From positions 66,337,630 through 66,401,629 of the forward strand of contig CM037865.1 of the NCBI GenBank assembly GCA_021292105.1: 64,000 nucleotides of DNA, read 5' to 3'. Each line of letters starts with the position of its first letter. Within the stretch, counting starts at the first letter, position 1. The notes under the pieces are model-generated. The model had not been told where the DNA came from. It saw only the letters and a program-made list of their open reading frames with translations, and did no database searches. The stretch comes from Anadara kagoshimensis (lineage: Eukaryota; Mollusca; Bivalvia; Arcoida; Arcidae). This document shows positions 1-11,245 of the stretch, one piece after another. The position numbers were made by a program, and so were the translations under genes.

Positions 1-99
1 TAAACATTATAATAATAGTACTCTTTACAAATTTAAACAGTAGAACTAGCGACATTTCCTACTGTTATAAATCTGGTAAAACTGTTTTAAAAAAATATT

Positions 100-243
100 A
101 CCATTGTCATACTCGAAAGCGGATCCGAGTGAATAGTCACTACCCTTTTTCAAGTTTTGGATCAGACCCGGCCAGAGACCAAACCCGCGACCTTCCACTT
201 CTGGAGCGGACAGTCGACACTCTACCGAGCTAACTGCTACCAA
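100..243 (-). mobile_element. tRNA-derived SINE fragment (head region)
   Basis: Read on the minus strand, this starts with a tRNA-like head: an A-box-like TAGCTCGGTAGAG (plus-strand 220-232) and a B-box-like GCGGGTTTGGTCTC (about 172-188). A body beginning 'gggtctgatccaaaacttg' follows. The same head-body order occurs at 16968-17290 and 60335-60655, so this is a truncated member of the same SINE class. The B box departs from GGTTCGANNC, so it is probably not transcribed. Confidence 0.6.
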
Positions 244-609
244 AGTGGAAGGTCTCCTTCCTCCCCTTTTTTCCACACTTGTTTAAAATTATCTATATGA
301 CATCCATCTGAACATTCAAGTTAATTTAATTATTACATTATTACACTAAATAATCAGTATAATAGTGCAACACACAAGAATCCTTTTTACCAGAAAATAG
401 CACTTATCATTTTAGATTTGTTCCATAAAGCCAATAACGGACGGATAGAATAAAAAGTCAAATGAGATGGAATTTATCTATTAAAACCAATTAAAAATAA
501 AAAAATGTACAAAAAATGTACAAAAGTTGGGACTTTTATATGAAAATAGAACCTTGCACTATAAAAATATACAAAAAGATAATCTTATGTGCTAAAAATG
601 TACCATTCT

Positions 610-610
<1 letters not shown>
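244..610. other. AT-rich non-coding, nothing recognised
   Basis: I see no coding exon, repeat family or structured element in this AT-rich stretch. Confidence 0.4.

Positions 611-665
<55 letters not shown>
611..665. repeat. (CT)n microsatellite
   Basis: An almost pure CT run of about 55 bp. Shorter CT runs recur at 1206-1231, 1950-1965, 2404-2421, 4550-4600, 6648-6667 and 53090-53138. Confidence 0.95.
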
Positions 666-667
<2 letters not shown>

Positions 668-2070
668 GCCCTGACCCTTGGTCCCAATATTCATTTATGA
701 TTAATGGAATCACTCTTTATGGAATCTGTCCTTGAATAAGAATTATTTTTGAAGTACTGATAACAACCCTGTTTAAAATTCATGCTTTCTGACAAGACAG
801 AAGTGTCTTAATTAGTATTACTAATTAACGTCATTTACTAATACTAACGGGGTTCTTTCATGCCTAAGTGATCATGTAAATAACATTATCACCTAAGACT
901 GGTCAGCACTACCTGAATTCTTTCATACCTCAGCGAACTGGTACATTACATCATCACCTGATTGCAATTACCTACCTGTACACGAATTAATTAATCAGTA
1001 CCACTAAATAACTGGTCCATCCGCTGGTTGCTTAGCAATTTGCGGTAAGCGAGAGGGAAAAAAGTCGGAAAGCAGGGGCAAATGTTGGGGTGCCCCCTCC
1101 CCGCCCACCTACCTCCATCCCGCTGGATCTGACACTGCATGATTTACCATTTTGAATTATTTTTAAACAGAACGAAAAAAGTACACGACACTGCAAATCC
1201 AAATTCTCTCTCCTCTCTCTCTCTTTCTCTCCTAGATATGACAATATTCCAACGTCAGCTGCAGACTGCTAATATCTTTTTGTGTTTGAACAACACCATT
1301 TGATTTATTTCTGGAGAAAACTTTTTTACTTTTTCTGAACATAATCAGAATAACGGGATAGCAGAGTATAGAGTTTCATTCCTGTGTCAAGATTATTTCA
1401 CTTATATCATTACTGGATTCAATGAATAAGAATTCTAGAATGGCCAAGAATGTAAAACCTGAGCGAACTGACAAATTTTCTGAGATTATGGCCTGTCCCA
1501 GTTTAATATTTTGTCAGTTTGTAACAAAATTGTATAGTCTTGTGTAGAGACTTTAAGTTCAAGGATAGTAAAGGAAATCGAAGTGCATTGAGATTAGAAC
1601 CAATATTCGACAAGCGAGTTTTCTCACACTGATGTGAACCAAGGCAGTGAGATCAAGATTTTGCTAGTTATGTTGTGGCGGCCGTCCGTTCTAGGATTGT
1701 GGATGAAACGGAAACACACAGAGAACCCCATTTTCGGCAAGAAAACAAATTAAAACGATAATTTACTTAAAATAAATGCCGATGATATAAACAAATGTTT
1801 TTTTCTTTTAATTGTTTCATTATAAATCACAACTTTATTAGCCCGAAATTCGTTAACTTGGATTGCGGACCTATTCTATGAATAGAAAATCATGCTTATA
1901 GTTTTCGCTTGTGGGAAAAAGTTCCGATAGACAGCTCTCAGCTCCGAGTTTCTCTCTCTCTCTCCCTCCATAAACAACTTGATCAGAGAATACAAGTTAT
2001 TTTACTGGATCGATCGAGAAATTATTACATGAAGAAGATAGTGCAAATGAATCTACCAGTTTTGTCTATG
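666..2070. other. Non-coding upstream/intronic DNA
   Basis: No exon with splice sites or conserved domain was recognised. Around 840-1000 there are two loosely similar copies of a roughly 70-bp segment containing 'ttctttcatrcct' and 'cattatcacct'. If the first fibrinogen-type gene has its signal-peptide exon here I could not see it; it is more likely outside the window. Confidence 0.35.
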
Positions 2071-2077
2071 AAATTGT

Positions 2078-2263
2078 GGTTTATTTATTTATTATTTATT
2101 TATTTATTTATTTATTTGATTGTTTTTTTATTTATTTGATTATTTATTTATTTATTTATTTATTTATATGATTATTTATATATTCATTTATATGATTATT
2201 TATATATTCATTTGATTATTTATTTATTAATTTATATGATAATTTATTTATTTATTTATTTAC

Positions 2264-2318
<55 letters not shown>

Positions 2319-2322
2319 TATG
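2078..2322. repeat. (TTTA)n tetranucleotide repeat
   Basis: About 245 bp of imperfect TATT/ATTT repeat interrupted by 'tatatgat'. Smaller (ATTT/AAAT)n runs lie at 2456-2490, 2817-2850 and 3183-3213. Confidence 0.9.
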
Positions 2323-2925
2323 AATATACATTTCAAGGTCATGAAATAAGAAATATCAAATAATGGTAGTTTAAAAACTGATGATGTACAAGTCTTCGCT
2401 CTGCCCTCTCTCTCTCTCTCTCATATTTCATATACTTATTAACGTTTTTAAAAATATTTATTTATTTATTTATTTTTATTTATTTATTTACACACAAATA
2501 ACAATTGGTAAAAAGTATCTAAAGTATCCCTAACATTACTACTCATGTAGATTAATCATCAGATTCCATTAAAATTCAAACCCATCTAGGTAATTAAAGA
2601 GATTAACAACATACGGTAAATTTTTCAGGTAGAATATACTATCGTCTGGCTAAAATGAGTTTGAATTTGCTTCTGTTATCAATTAGTTAGGTAAGTTGTT
2701 GATGAGATACCGGGGAAATGTTGATGATCATCAATTAGGAACCATGATTTGTATATTACCTATGGGCATAAATCCATAATGATAAATAGTCAAAACTACA
2801 CTTTGTTTTAGTTTAATAAATAAATAAATAAATAGATAAATAAATAATTAAATAAGAAGTTGTACATTGAATCAATTTAGAGCTCGGACATCATATTCGG
2901 AGCAGTATAGATTATAAATAAAAAT

Positions 2926-3100
2926 TGATTGATTAATTAATTAGTTATTGATTAATTAATTAATTGATTGATTAATTAATTAATTAATTATTAATTAATT
3001 AATAATTATTGATTAATTAATTAATTAATTAATTAATTATTGATTTAATAATTAATTAATGAATTAATCAACTAATTAATTAATTAATTAATTAATTACT
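2926..3100. repeat. (ATTA)n repeat
   Basis: Imperfect ATTAATTA/TTGATTAA tandem repeat, largely self-complementary. Confidence 0.9.
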
Positions 3101-3182
3101 TTGAAAACAATCATGAAACTTTATCACCGGACATTTATTTTTAATCGCGTTTTTCTCCAATTATTTTTGTGTAATATATACC

Positions 3183-3213
<31 letters not shown>

Positions 3214-3282
3214 GGTGCATCCTTAGCCAATTCAGGGTGGTTGAAAAAACACCATTATATGATTTAAATACATGTGTATGTC

Positions 3283-3475
3283 AGGGTGATCCTTAAAGAT
3301 CCTTAAAGCCGCATTAAAGATCCTTAAAATTTCAGTTCCATTAAGGATCTGTAAGGAAGCCTTAAAGATCCTTAAAGAAGATGGTGGTCCTTAAAGGGGT
3401 CTATAAGGAGGCTTTAAGGATCTTTAAGGACATCTTTAAGGATCTTTAAGGATTCCTTAAAGACCCTTAAAGGAG
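3283..3475. repeat. Inverted array of CCTTAAAGAT motifs
   Basis: The left part repeats 'gatccttaaag' in plus orientation (3289-3380). The right part repeats its complement 'ctttaaggatc' (about 3411-3450) before returning to 'ccttaaagacccttaaagg'. The array can fold into a hairpin. It does not match the other repeats in the window. Confidence 0.7.
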
Positions 3476-4020
3476 GGAGTTGGTCTTGTGTTAACAGCTT
3501 TTTGATAAATGCACTTTTAGTAAAACTGAAATAGAATCACTATTTTGTTTATTTACAGCTTCCCTAATGGTAATACATTTTAAACAGAAATGGAAGAAAG
3601 ATTTATTTTTTTAAAATTAAAAGAAATTTTAGGGATTGGTAATATGAATAGATTGTATTTATTCTTTAACCAAACACAGACAAACTGATTCGTGTTCAAA
3701 TCACAAATCACAAAATACAATCACTTTCAGCACTGGCAAATTAAGCATTATGCGTGGTATTGCAACTTATTTTACTTTCAATCTCTTTCATTCTAATATT
3801 TCAAGTTTTTTTAAAAAAAAAGACTGTACCTGAAATCATGTCCATAATCCTCCATTCATAATGAATTGTTGTAATATGTTTGGTCTTTTGGCCCCAATAA
3901 TGTAGTTTTAGTTTGGACGGGAGTTTATTATGTTTTACCACTCGCAATTCACTTGTTTCATATTCAACCTTCTAACAATTTCAATTGGTAAACGATAGAA
4001 ATATTTATTCGACAAATATT
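3476..4020. other. Non-coding, nothing recognised
   Basis: AT-rich intron or intergenic DNA; no conserved exon or repeat seen. Confidence 0.4.
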
Positions 4021-4021
4021 A

Positions 4022-4237
4022 GTTAACCTTGATATATTTTCCGTCCCATCGTTCCATGTTCCTTACCCACAATTTTGATTACACACGCGGTGGGTGTAGC
4101 AAGCTAAACATGAGGTGCTTACCCTTTGGGAGCACCCGGCTTCACTTCCCTGGCGGAAGTTCACGTGCTTAATCTCTCTTATCAGTTCCAATTCAGTTCC
4201 AAATTGAGATTCAGACATGGATTGGTATGTATGTGTT
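4022..4237 (+). mobile_element. Penelope-like element 3' tail fragment
   Basis: Matches the conserved tail shared by about two dozen fragments here: 'gattacacacg', 'aggtgcttaccct', 'gagcacccgg', 'ccctgg.ggaagttcacgtg', and the end 'gacatggattggtatg'. It starts about where the reverse-transcriptase ORF of fuller copies ends. It is a 5'-truncated copy lying 200 bp upstream of the first recognisable fibrinogen-gene exon. Confidence 0.75.
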
Positions 4238-4438
4238 TGATAGATCTATAACAACGTAAAGTACTAAGACCATCAACACTGTAGTTTTACAAAGGTTTTT
4301 ATAAGGGGCTTTCTAATTTTCGGGTTAAACCTGTATATTGATTTTTCTGAGTTTTTTTTCATTTAGCATATTCAGATAGTTAGATATTTTCAAGTAATAG
4401 ACATGTAATTGGTTATTTATTTATGTTTTTCATTACAG

Positions 4439-4529
4439 ATTGATTTAGGAAATTGCTCTCAAACGGAGTGTCCAAACAATTCTCAATGCATCAATATCCA
4501 GCAATATGAGCCTTATTGTAACATATACA
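4439..4529 (+). CDS. FReD gene 1: EGF-like cysteine-rich exon
   Basis: Exon bounded by acceptor 'ttcattacag' and donor 'GTAAGATG'. It encodes 30 residues plus one base (reading phase 0 in, 1 out), including NCSQTECPNNSQC and a further Tyr-Cys, the spacing of the first half of an EGF module. It splices in phase to the sushi exon at 5393. The exon that should precede it, with the signal peptide, is not in the window. The EGF assignment rests on only four cysteines and is tentative; the exon itself is supported by splice sites and phase. Confidence 0.65.
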
Positions 4530-4547
4530 GTAAGATGAACTATAAAT

Positions 4548-4549
<2 letters not shown>

Positions 4550-4631
<82 letters not shown>

Positions 4632-4642
4632 CTCTCTCTCAT
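4550..4642. repeat. (CT)n/(TATC)n microsatellite
   Basis: CT run followed by ATCT/TATC repeats immediately downstream of the EGF-like exon donor, within the intron. Confidence 0.9.
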
Positions 4643-5075
4643 TTTTAATTGCCATTTTTGTTTTATTTTTGTATTTTTTTTACAATCGTGGTAATTCAAA
4701 GGTCGGGTTTATTAAAGAAATATTGTGTAAAACTCATGGTTCCCAACAGCAGTGCTACAGTTGAAAACAAATCATCTGCGAGTAAACGTGCCTAACAAAT
4801 TTCGACAATGTTTACTTGTGTTTCCTGTTTCGGTCTGTACAGATACAAACTACAAAACTTACAAAATAGAGAATAGGCATTGTGTTACTCTAAACATTAC
4901 ATGCATACTGAATTGCGAAAACAAAACGAGTAGAATGTGTTAACGGTCCTTTGTACTCGATTACACATCGAGGCTGATACAGCTAAATAGGGAACTCATA
5001 TATACTAAGGTTTAAGTACTATTGCAAAAATAAAAATTAGAAGTTCAAGTGTTTAATCTTATTTACTAGTATAAC

Positions 5076-5330
5076 AGTTTTTACTTGGCTTTCGGATTTT
5101 GATTTGGACATGGATTGGACAAGTTTTAAAACTGACAAATTAGTTTAAACACGCGAACTTTCACAAGGGAAGTGAGGACTGATGCACCGAAAGAGTTTAA
5201 CACCTTCTGATTAGCTAGCTACACCTGCTACGTGTGTAATCAAAATTGAGAGTGGAATTTACATGGAATTATGAGACAGACGCTAAGTATATCAAGGGCA
5301 ATCCTGGAAATAGAGACATCAACAAAACAG
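5076..5330 (-). mobile_element. Penelope-like tail, inverted junction
   Basis: 5121-5330 is a minus-strand copy of the conserved tail: 'acgcgaactttcacaagggaagtgagg', 'tagctagctacacctgc', 'acgtgtgtaatcaaaattg'. It ends in the last part of the ORF. It abuts a 43-bp plus-strand piece of the extreme 3' end at 5078-5120 ('tttttacttggc', 'ggacatggattgg'). Two end fragments therefore meet in opposite orientation, as also seen at 63272-63387. Confidence 0.7.
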
Positions 5331-5392
5331 GGTATAATGTATCTTAATAAATTATGGTCAATCAATTGATTTCCTATATCTTATTATTTAAG

Positions 5393-5563
5393 AATGTGAC
5401 GAACCACCTACAATAGCTAATGGTACTTTGGAACCTGGAAGTAACTTGGTTGGGCGTTCTCGTAACTATAAATGCCTCCCCGGATACCTTCTTCATGGTT
5501 CTTCATCAGTGACATGTCTGTCAACTGGCACTTGGACACAAAACGCCACATATTGTGAAAAAG
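5393..5563 (+). CDS. FReD gene 1: sushi (CCP) domain exon
   Basis: One 57-residue complement-control-protein module in a single exon, the usual arrangement for this domain. Four cysteines are in the CCP pattern (ECDEPP, YKCLPGY, VTCL, TYCEK), with the hallmark 'NGT', 'KC.PGY' and 'G.W'. The acceptor is 'ttatttaag', the donor 'GTATGG', and the exon is in phase 1 on both sides. CCP modules mediate protein or glycan recognition in secreted immune proteins. Here the module lies between the EGF-like exon and the fibrinogen domain, implying a mosaic secreted recognition protein. Confidence 0.85.
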
Positions 5564-5633
5564 GTATGGTTGACAAACTATCAAGAGAAAGAACAGATCC
5601 TCTTTGAGAACGCTTTTCATGAGTATGAGTTTT

Positions 5634-5950
5634 GATCTTGTTGTTTTATCACACAGCATCCTCTTGTAAACCGTTTATCATAAATAAGATCTTGTTGTTT
5701 CATCACACAGCAGCCTCTTGTAAACTGTTTATCATAAATTAGATCTTGTTGTTTCATCACACATCATCCTCTTGTAAACCGTTTATCATAAATTAAATCT
5801 TGTTGTTTCATCACACAGCATCCTCTTGTAAACCGTTTATCATAAATTAGATCTTGTTGTTTCACCACTCATCGTCCTCTTGTAAACCGTTCATCATAAA
5901 TTAGATCTTGTGGTTTTGTTATACCTGATCCTTTTGGGACCGTTGATCTT
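5634..5950 (+). repeat. 54-bp minisatellite, about 5.5 copies
   Basis: Tandem copies of a 54-bp unit beginning 'gatcttgttgtttcatcac' and containing 'cctcttgtaaaccgtttatc'. The last copies are degenerate. It lies in the intron 3' of the sushi exon. Repeats touch each other with no unique spacers, so it is not a CRISPR-like array. Confidence 0.9.
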
Positions 5951-6520
5951 AAATATACCTAACAGAGAACGGTCGTTTGTGATTTGAACCTTAACATCTC
6001 TAAGATAAACTCTGTCTCTGGTTAAATTTCGATGTTTTTCGACGTGCTATATTAAGACAACATTTAGTAGTGTCCGAAATTGAGTGTTTTTTGGTATTTT
6101 AACCTGTTATTCTTTAACTTCAGTTACATCATTATAGTTTTTACAGACTCATTTGCTTTCTTAATTAAAAAGAGCAGTCATATTAACAGATTAATGTTAG
6201 TCAACATACACCGTCCTAAAATATGTTAATGATGGAAGTTTATCTCAACTATTCAGATTGTAGAAATACATAATTAATATATATATAGAAGTAGATAACA
6301 GAAAATTGTATGATATGAATTGTTATAATTATAATAATTATGATAAAATTTCATCTGCAAACGCATAGGACAACAATTATTTTTTATTCTAAAACGTTAC
6401 TTAAAATATATTATATTGACTTGCTTCATCCTACATAAATAACATTAACAAATTGCTTCTATATAGAACTTTCTTTGTTTTCTCCTTACCTTAAGTGTTA
6501 ACATCACATTATTATTTTAG

Positions 6521-9500
6521 AGCCCCAAGATTGCCAAGACGTTTTTCTAATGGGCCATGTGACAAATGGTGTGTATACCATATACAGATCTACCGGTCAT
6601 TATGATGTTTATTGTGACATGGAAAGAAATGGGTGGACGGTAACGCATATCTCTCTCTCTCTCTCTTCCGATTAATATTTAAAAACCAACATCCAACACA
6701 CCAGTTAAAAATGACCGTGATACACTGATCAAAAGAACCGGCTTACAGATCACAGTGTCTCACGCTATCATGTTTTAAGTTACATCAGGGAATAAGATGT
6801 AGGTAGGGTTTTAAATAGCTTAGCTTTCTGTTCTTCTAAAGGTGACAACATTGCTACTAGTGTAATGATTGTAAATTAAGTTTATAACATCATCACTTGT
6901 GAATGCTTAGCAATGGGACTACAATACATAAGAATGCACCGTTGCTGTTACTTATATCACTCGGATATACGTTTACCAATGCCACATATGTAAGGATTAG
7001 CTGTAATAGTATATATTTATACAATGAAATAACTTTTTATAAGCATAAACGCTCTTGCATATATTTTTTAACTTCATTATTATTATTTGTTAGAGAAAAT
7101 ATAAAATAGAAAGTATTTTTTCGAATACACTATGCTTCAGAAAGGCTAAGTTGGAGTACAATTTATATTTTATCAAGAAATATAAGTAAGCAGTTAGATA
7201 CTATTACATTGTATTTTTGGTATTGTTTTTAAAACATTTTTGTCAATTTATTCTTTATATCTGAACTTAATAACTAAGGTTATACTAAAGTATTTATATA
7301 TTTCATAAGTTTAACATAATTTGTCAGTTTTAGATTTTATTGGGGGGGGGATTTTGATGTTAACATCTACTGATTTTTGTTTTCATTATGTGTTATTACG
7401 GAAATAAACCTTGCTTCTAAGGTATACATTTTAATCAGTTTTTTATTATAAGGAATATTGTTCCGTGTCTTACAAATGTTTTCTGACTGACATTTAGCAT
7501 TTGTAATCTATTATAAAGGAAAAAAGAACAAAATATCACTACTCATACTTGACTTTTTGTGTCTAGGTTTTCCAGAGAAGATTGAATGGTTCTACAAATT
7601 TCTATCGTACATGGAATGCATATGTTACAGGATTTGGAAACGTAAATGACGAATTTTGGCTTGGTAAGTTTCTTTTTTATGTAACAATATCATAACTGCT
7701 TCTCCTACTTATGACGTATTTGATTTACATTTAAGGACGTATACTGCTAAACAGCCCAAACTTTCCTGCATTAAACTTTTATTACCTGATGTTTGGAAGG
7801 GTGGAAGGGTATGGCAATGATTTATGAAGAAAAGTGGTGCACTAATTTTTTGCTATGTTAATGCAGATATACCCTAATGTTTTTGCATTTATACATCCAG
7901 ACACAAAAGTCCTCATTGAATGATATTTTGAACCATCTTTTTTAGTAGGACGTGGACGAAACATGTTAAAAGAAGGATTTTATTAAATATATTTTATCTA
8001 ATATTATATTCGTGATACAGAATGGATTGCAAGTAATAAAATGGTATGCTTTTTCAAAAGTGGTTGGTTATTACATGGAACTAAGTTTCAAAAGTTTTTT
8101 TTCAGTTTTTTTACTAAGTACAAATATAAAAAATTAAATTTTGTCATAAATCTTTTCAATTGTGTTTACCACTTGAACTACAATTGAACCTTCTGTCAAT
8201 TATGTCATTGAAGTACATACTATACAGTAGTTCTTTGACAAATATAAGTTATCAAAATGTAACAAACATGTGTCAAAACTGCTTTTTTAAAACGGTTATA
8301 TAAGGAGCCTGCAAAATTTTGGGTCGGACCTGTACAATATGGACCACTGCTCTCTTGGACAAACCCCATATGTCCGTGGCGCACCACACTAAGGGCCACT
8401 ACTATTAACGATAACTCATGATATTGTTATACGTTTATTTTTTTCATGTTGGACACTTTAGCAAAATAATAAAATATGTTTAAATTTAATTATAGCGTCT
8501 GGTATTTTTGTAGGGCTTAACAAAACATATGAGATTACGTCATCAAAAGACTTGTACGAATTACGCATTGATATGGAGGATTATGCTGGGGTTTGGAAAT
8601 ATGCAATGTATAGTCATTTTAGACTAGGCACTCCCTCTGAAAAGTATAAATTGATATATCAAAGTTATGCAGGAGGGAACGCAGGTAAACCTTTTAGCGA
8701 CTTAACATACCATAACCTCTCCATACGGTAAACCAAAAATTTGTTGATAAACTGAATAAGAAATATTTTGAAATTGTTATACGATGTCATTAACACTACA
8801 GGCTATAATTTGGTTATTTAGTAACATCTTCTGCCACCTATTCATTACGATTTGATATGAAAAATCATGCAGGGGTTTGGAAATTCGCAATGTACAGTAA
8901 TTTTAGATTAATTGACGCATCGGCAAATTACAGTTTGGTTTATTTGTTTCCCAATTAATACGTTATGGTAGAGCTTGTTCCCACTACGGGGACTTTGTAC
9001 AACGAAGTAGGCTGCTTGAAAATAAATTAATGACTCCGAGATATTGCAAGCCTAGGCTTATCAAGGCCCTCAAAAAGTTTTATTGCCGTCATCACAGTAT
9101 TATTGATAACTTTAATGTCTCTGTGTCCAGGATTGCCCTGGATATATTTGACGTCTCATAGTTCCCTGTTCCTTTCACACAATTTTGATTACACACGTGG
9201 CGGGTGTAGCTAGCTAAACAGGAGATGCTTATCATTCCGGAGCACCCGGCCGCACTTCCCTGGTGGAAGTTCACGTGTCTAACCTAACTTGTCAGTTCCA
9301 AAGTTTTTACTTTGCTACTGGATTGTGGTTCGGACATGGATTAGTATGTTTGTTTTTTGAATTAATTGAATTATTTGTTTAGGTTTTTTTATTAAGATGC
9401 TATCGGTAAATATAAGGTTACAAACAATCATATCATTCCATTTTAAATTACAAAAAAAAAAAAAAACAAAAACAAAAACAAAGTAAAAACTAAAGACTAA

Positions 9501-9816
9501 CAAATTTAGTTAAACACGCCAACTTTAACTATGGGAATTTATAAAAGACTTTTTCGTCTTTTAAACAAGCTATCATGTTTATGTTTTAGGCAATGCACTA
9601 TACATTAGCAAAGGATATCCTTTCTCAACATACGACAATGATTTTAACTCATGTTCGTTGCGATGTAGTGGAGCTTGGTGGTATAATGATTGTCAAGATT
9701 CCAACCTGAATGGACTGTATGGTAGCACTGCATATGGGAAAGGAATAAATTGGGTCCAATGGCATGGGCACTACTACTCTCTAAAGACAACTGAGATGAA
9801 AATACGCCGAATGTAA
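6521..9816 (+). CDS. FReD gene 1: complete fibrinogen C-terminal domain (4 exons)
   Basis: Exons are 6521-6639, 7567-7663, 8514-8684 and 9590-9816, all with GT/AG borders. Phases 1-0-1-1 match, and together with the two upstream exons they total 292 codons including the stop (TAA 9814-9816). The protein starts [26 protein letters not shown] (first beta strands and disulfide), then [57 protein letters not shown] and [15 protein letters not shown], and ends in [18 protein letters not shown]. These are the standard landmarks of a fibrinogen-related domain such as ficolins and mollusc FREPs, which bind acetylated or microbial glycans outside the cell. The calcium-loop DxDxD is only partly kept (YDNDFN), and there is an extra cysteine (CSLRC). 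No AATAAA lies close after the stop; the first clear one is at 10400-10405. Confidence 0.92.
6640..7566. other. Intron of FReD gene 1, no recognised element
   Basis: Apart from a short CT run at 6648-6667 and a G run near 7345 I recognise nothing. The short frame at 6903-7109 has no conserved features. Confidence 0.5.
7664..8513. other. Intron of FReD gene 1, no recognised element
   Basis: AT-rich intron with no repeat family or additional exon that I can support. Confidence 0.5.
8801..8943 (+). pseudogene. Duplicated FReD exon, decayed and truncated
   Basis: A second copy of the 8514-8684 exon lies 117 bp downstream of it. Codon for codon it aligns from the acceptor side (…[12 protein letters not shown] versus …[13 protein letters not shown]) and continues [15 protein letters not shown] and ANYSLVY. 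It has an in-frame TAA in its second codon and is one codon shorter. It ends abruptly at 8943, where a Penelope-like fragment begins, so its donor side is missing. It cannot be a usable alternative exon; it is best read as a tandem exon duplication that died or was killed by insertion. Confidence 0.8.
8939..9352 (+). mobile_element. Penelope-like element, 3' ORF end plus tail
   Basis: 5'-truncated copy starting at 'tatttgtttcccaatta' inside the decayed FReD exon. It covers the end of the reverse-transcriptase ORF (decayed equivalents of [13 protein letters not shown] and KFYGRHHSIVDKFDV) and the tail ('attacacacgtggcgggtg', 'ggagcacccgg', 'ggacatggattagtatg'). It is followed near 9455 by an A-rich run. 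Confidence 0.85.
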
Positions 9817-9895
9817 TTTTAATATCTAAAGGTTTTAAAGTACCCCGTTTTCAAATGTTTACAAATTGTTTTGAATTTAATGTTCCAGTTTTTTT

Positions 9896-10062
9896 TTACG
9901 ACGGGTGTAGCTAGCGAAACAGGGAGTACTGACCCCTCCGGAGCACCCGGCCTCACTTTCCTGGTGGAAGTTTACGTGTCTTATCTTACTTGTCAGTTCC
10001 AAAGTTTTTACTTGGCTTCTGGATTTTGATTCAGACATAGATTAGTAGTATGTTTGTTTTTG
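9896..10062 (+). mobile_element. Penelope-like 3' tail fragment
   Basis: Starts at 'gacgggtgtagctagcgaaac' only 80 bp after the stop codon of FReD gene 1 and runs to the tail end 'gacatagattagtagtatg'. It probably lies within the 3' UTR of that gene. Confidence 0.8.
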
Positions 10063-10601
10063 ATTATGTTACTTTTGATTTCATAAGTGCAAAAAAGTCA
10101 CGAACTTTCAAGTGGATGATTTTATGAAGTATTATGTGAAATATTGAAATTATGTTACTGTAACAAGTTTATTTGTTTAGTTTTATTGTTTCATTGGCTA
10201 TTATTACGTACGTGTTTTACACATTGCCGTTTTTTATTTGTAATTTCGTTGTAGAATTCGTCAAATATTTCATGATAATTAAAACAAACGGAAAACATAT
10301 GTCAGCATCATGTAGTCTTTATTGTTACATGAAGCAAGCTAATGCTGACACGACGGCAGTCAAATACGGAGGGTACAGTCCACGGTATGTTTGTAAGTTA
10401 ATAAATAGTTGCTAATACACATTCTTATGATGTATATTTATTAACAATCCATCGTAACCATTATGATGTAACATTTTTAGGTTACATTTGAATGATGTGC
10501 TTATTTAATAATCCATGGTAAGTTACATATGTATGATGCATTTATTTAACAAACAATAGTAATCGTTGTTTTATATCTCTTTATCAGCAATATTTCATAT
10601 A

Positions 10602-10812
10602 CTATGATAATAGTTCCTTGTTCATTTTACAAAATTTTGATTACACACGTGGCGGGTGTGGCAAGCCTAAAACAGGAGGTGTTTGCCCTTCCGGTGCACC
10701 CGGCCGCTGGTGGAGTTTCGCGTGTCTGACTTAACTTGTCAGTTCAAAAGTTTTTACTTTGCTTCTGGATTGTAATTCGGACATGGATTGGTATGTTTGT
10801 TTTGATATATAT
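10602..10812 (+). mobile_element. Penelope-like 3' tail fragment
   Basis: From 'tagttccttgttcattttac' to 'ggacatggattggtatgttt'. It begins just after the position of the ORF stop in fuller copies. Confidence 0.8.
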
Positions 10813-11245
10813 GGACTAAATATTGTATATATGTGGAGGATTCTATCTTTCGTACATCTAACATCTAACATCTCACATACACTAGGTGTAAACACAAAGA
10901 TTAACTGCATTCGGGGTTTTTAAAATGATGTACATAAAGTTACACATGCCATAAAGGCATTGTGTTACATAACTTTTGTTTTTAAATAGAAAAAAATGTT
11001 TAATATTTCTTTATTTAACAATCAGTAGCTGTGATAGCCACGCGATTGTGTTGCTTTCTGGTATGTATTGTGTTTAAAATTTGAAAGAATAATTATAATT
11101 GTCTAAATTTCCTGCATTAAAATTTGAAATTTACTAAAACTAAGGTATACTCCCTCATGCAAAGTATTTTCTTAGCTTAATTTGGTAAAATATATTTTGG
11201 TCCTTTGTGTAGCTTTTCAACGTCTTCAAAATAATTTTGGTTTCA

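Noticed and set aside
1909-2139. Plus-strand ORF with hydrophobic tail as a signal-peptide exon for FReD gene 1
   Set aside because: The hydrophobic stretch is translated (TTTA)n repeat, and there is no donor in a suitable phase.
5170-5195. Hammerhead-like 'ctgatgcaccgaaag'
   Set aside because: It is within a minus-strand Penelope-like tail, where it is a mutated form of 'ccgggtgctccggaagg'. Core base A9 is wrong and there are no stems.
5634-5950. CRISPR-like array of 54-bp repeats
   Set aside because: Units are directly adjacent with no unique spacers, lie in a eukaryotic intron and decay towards one end: a minisatellite.
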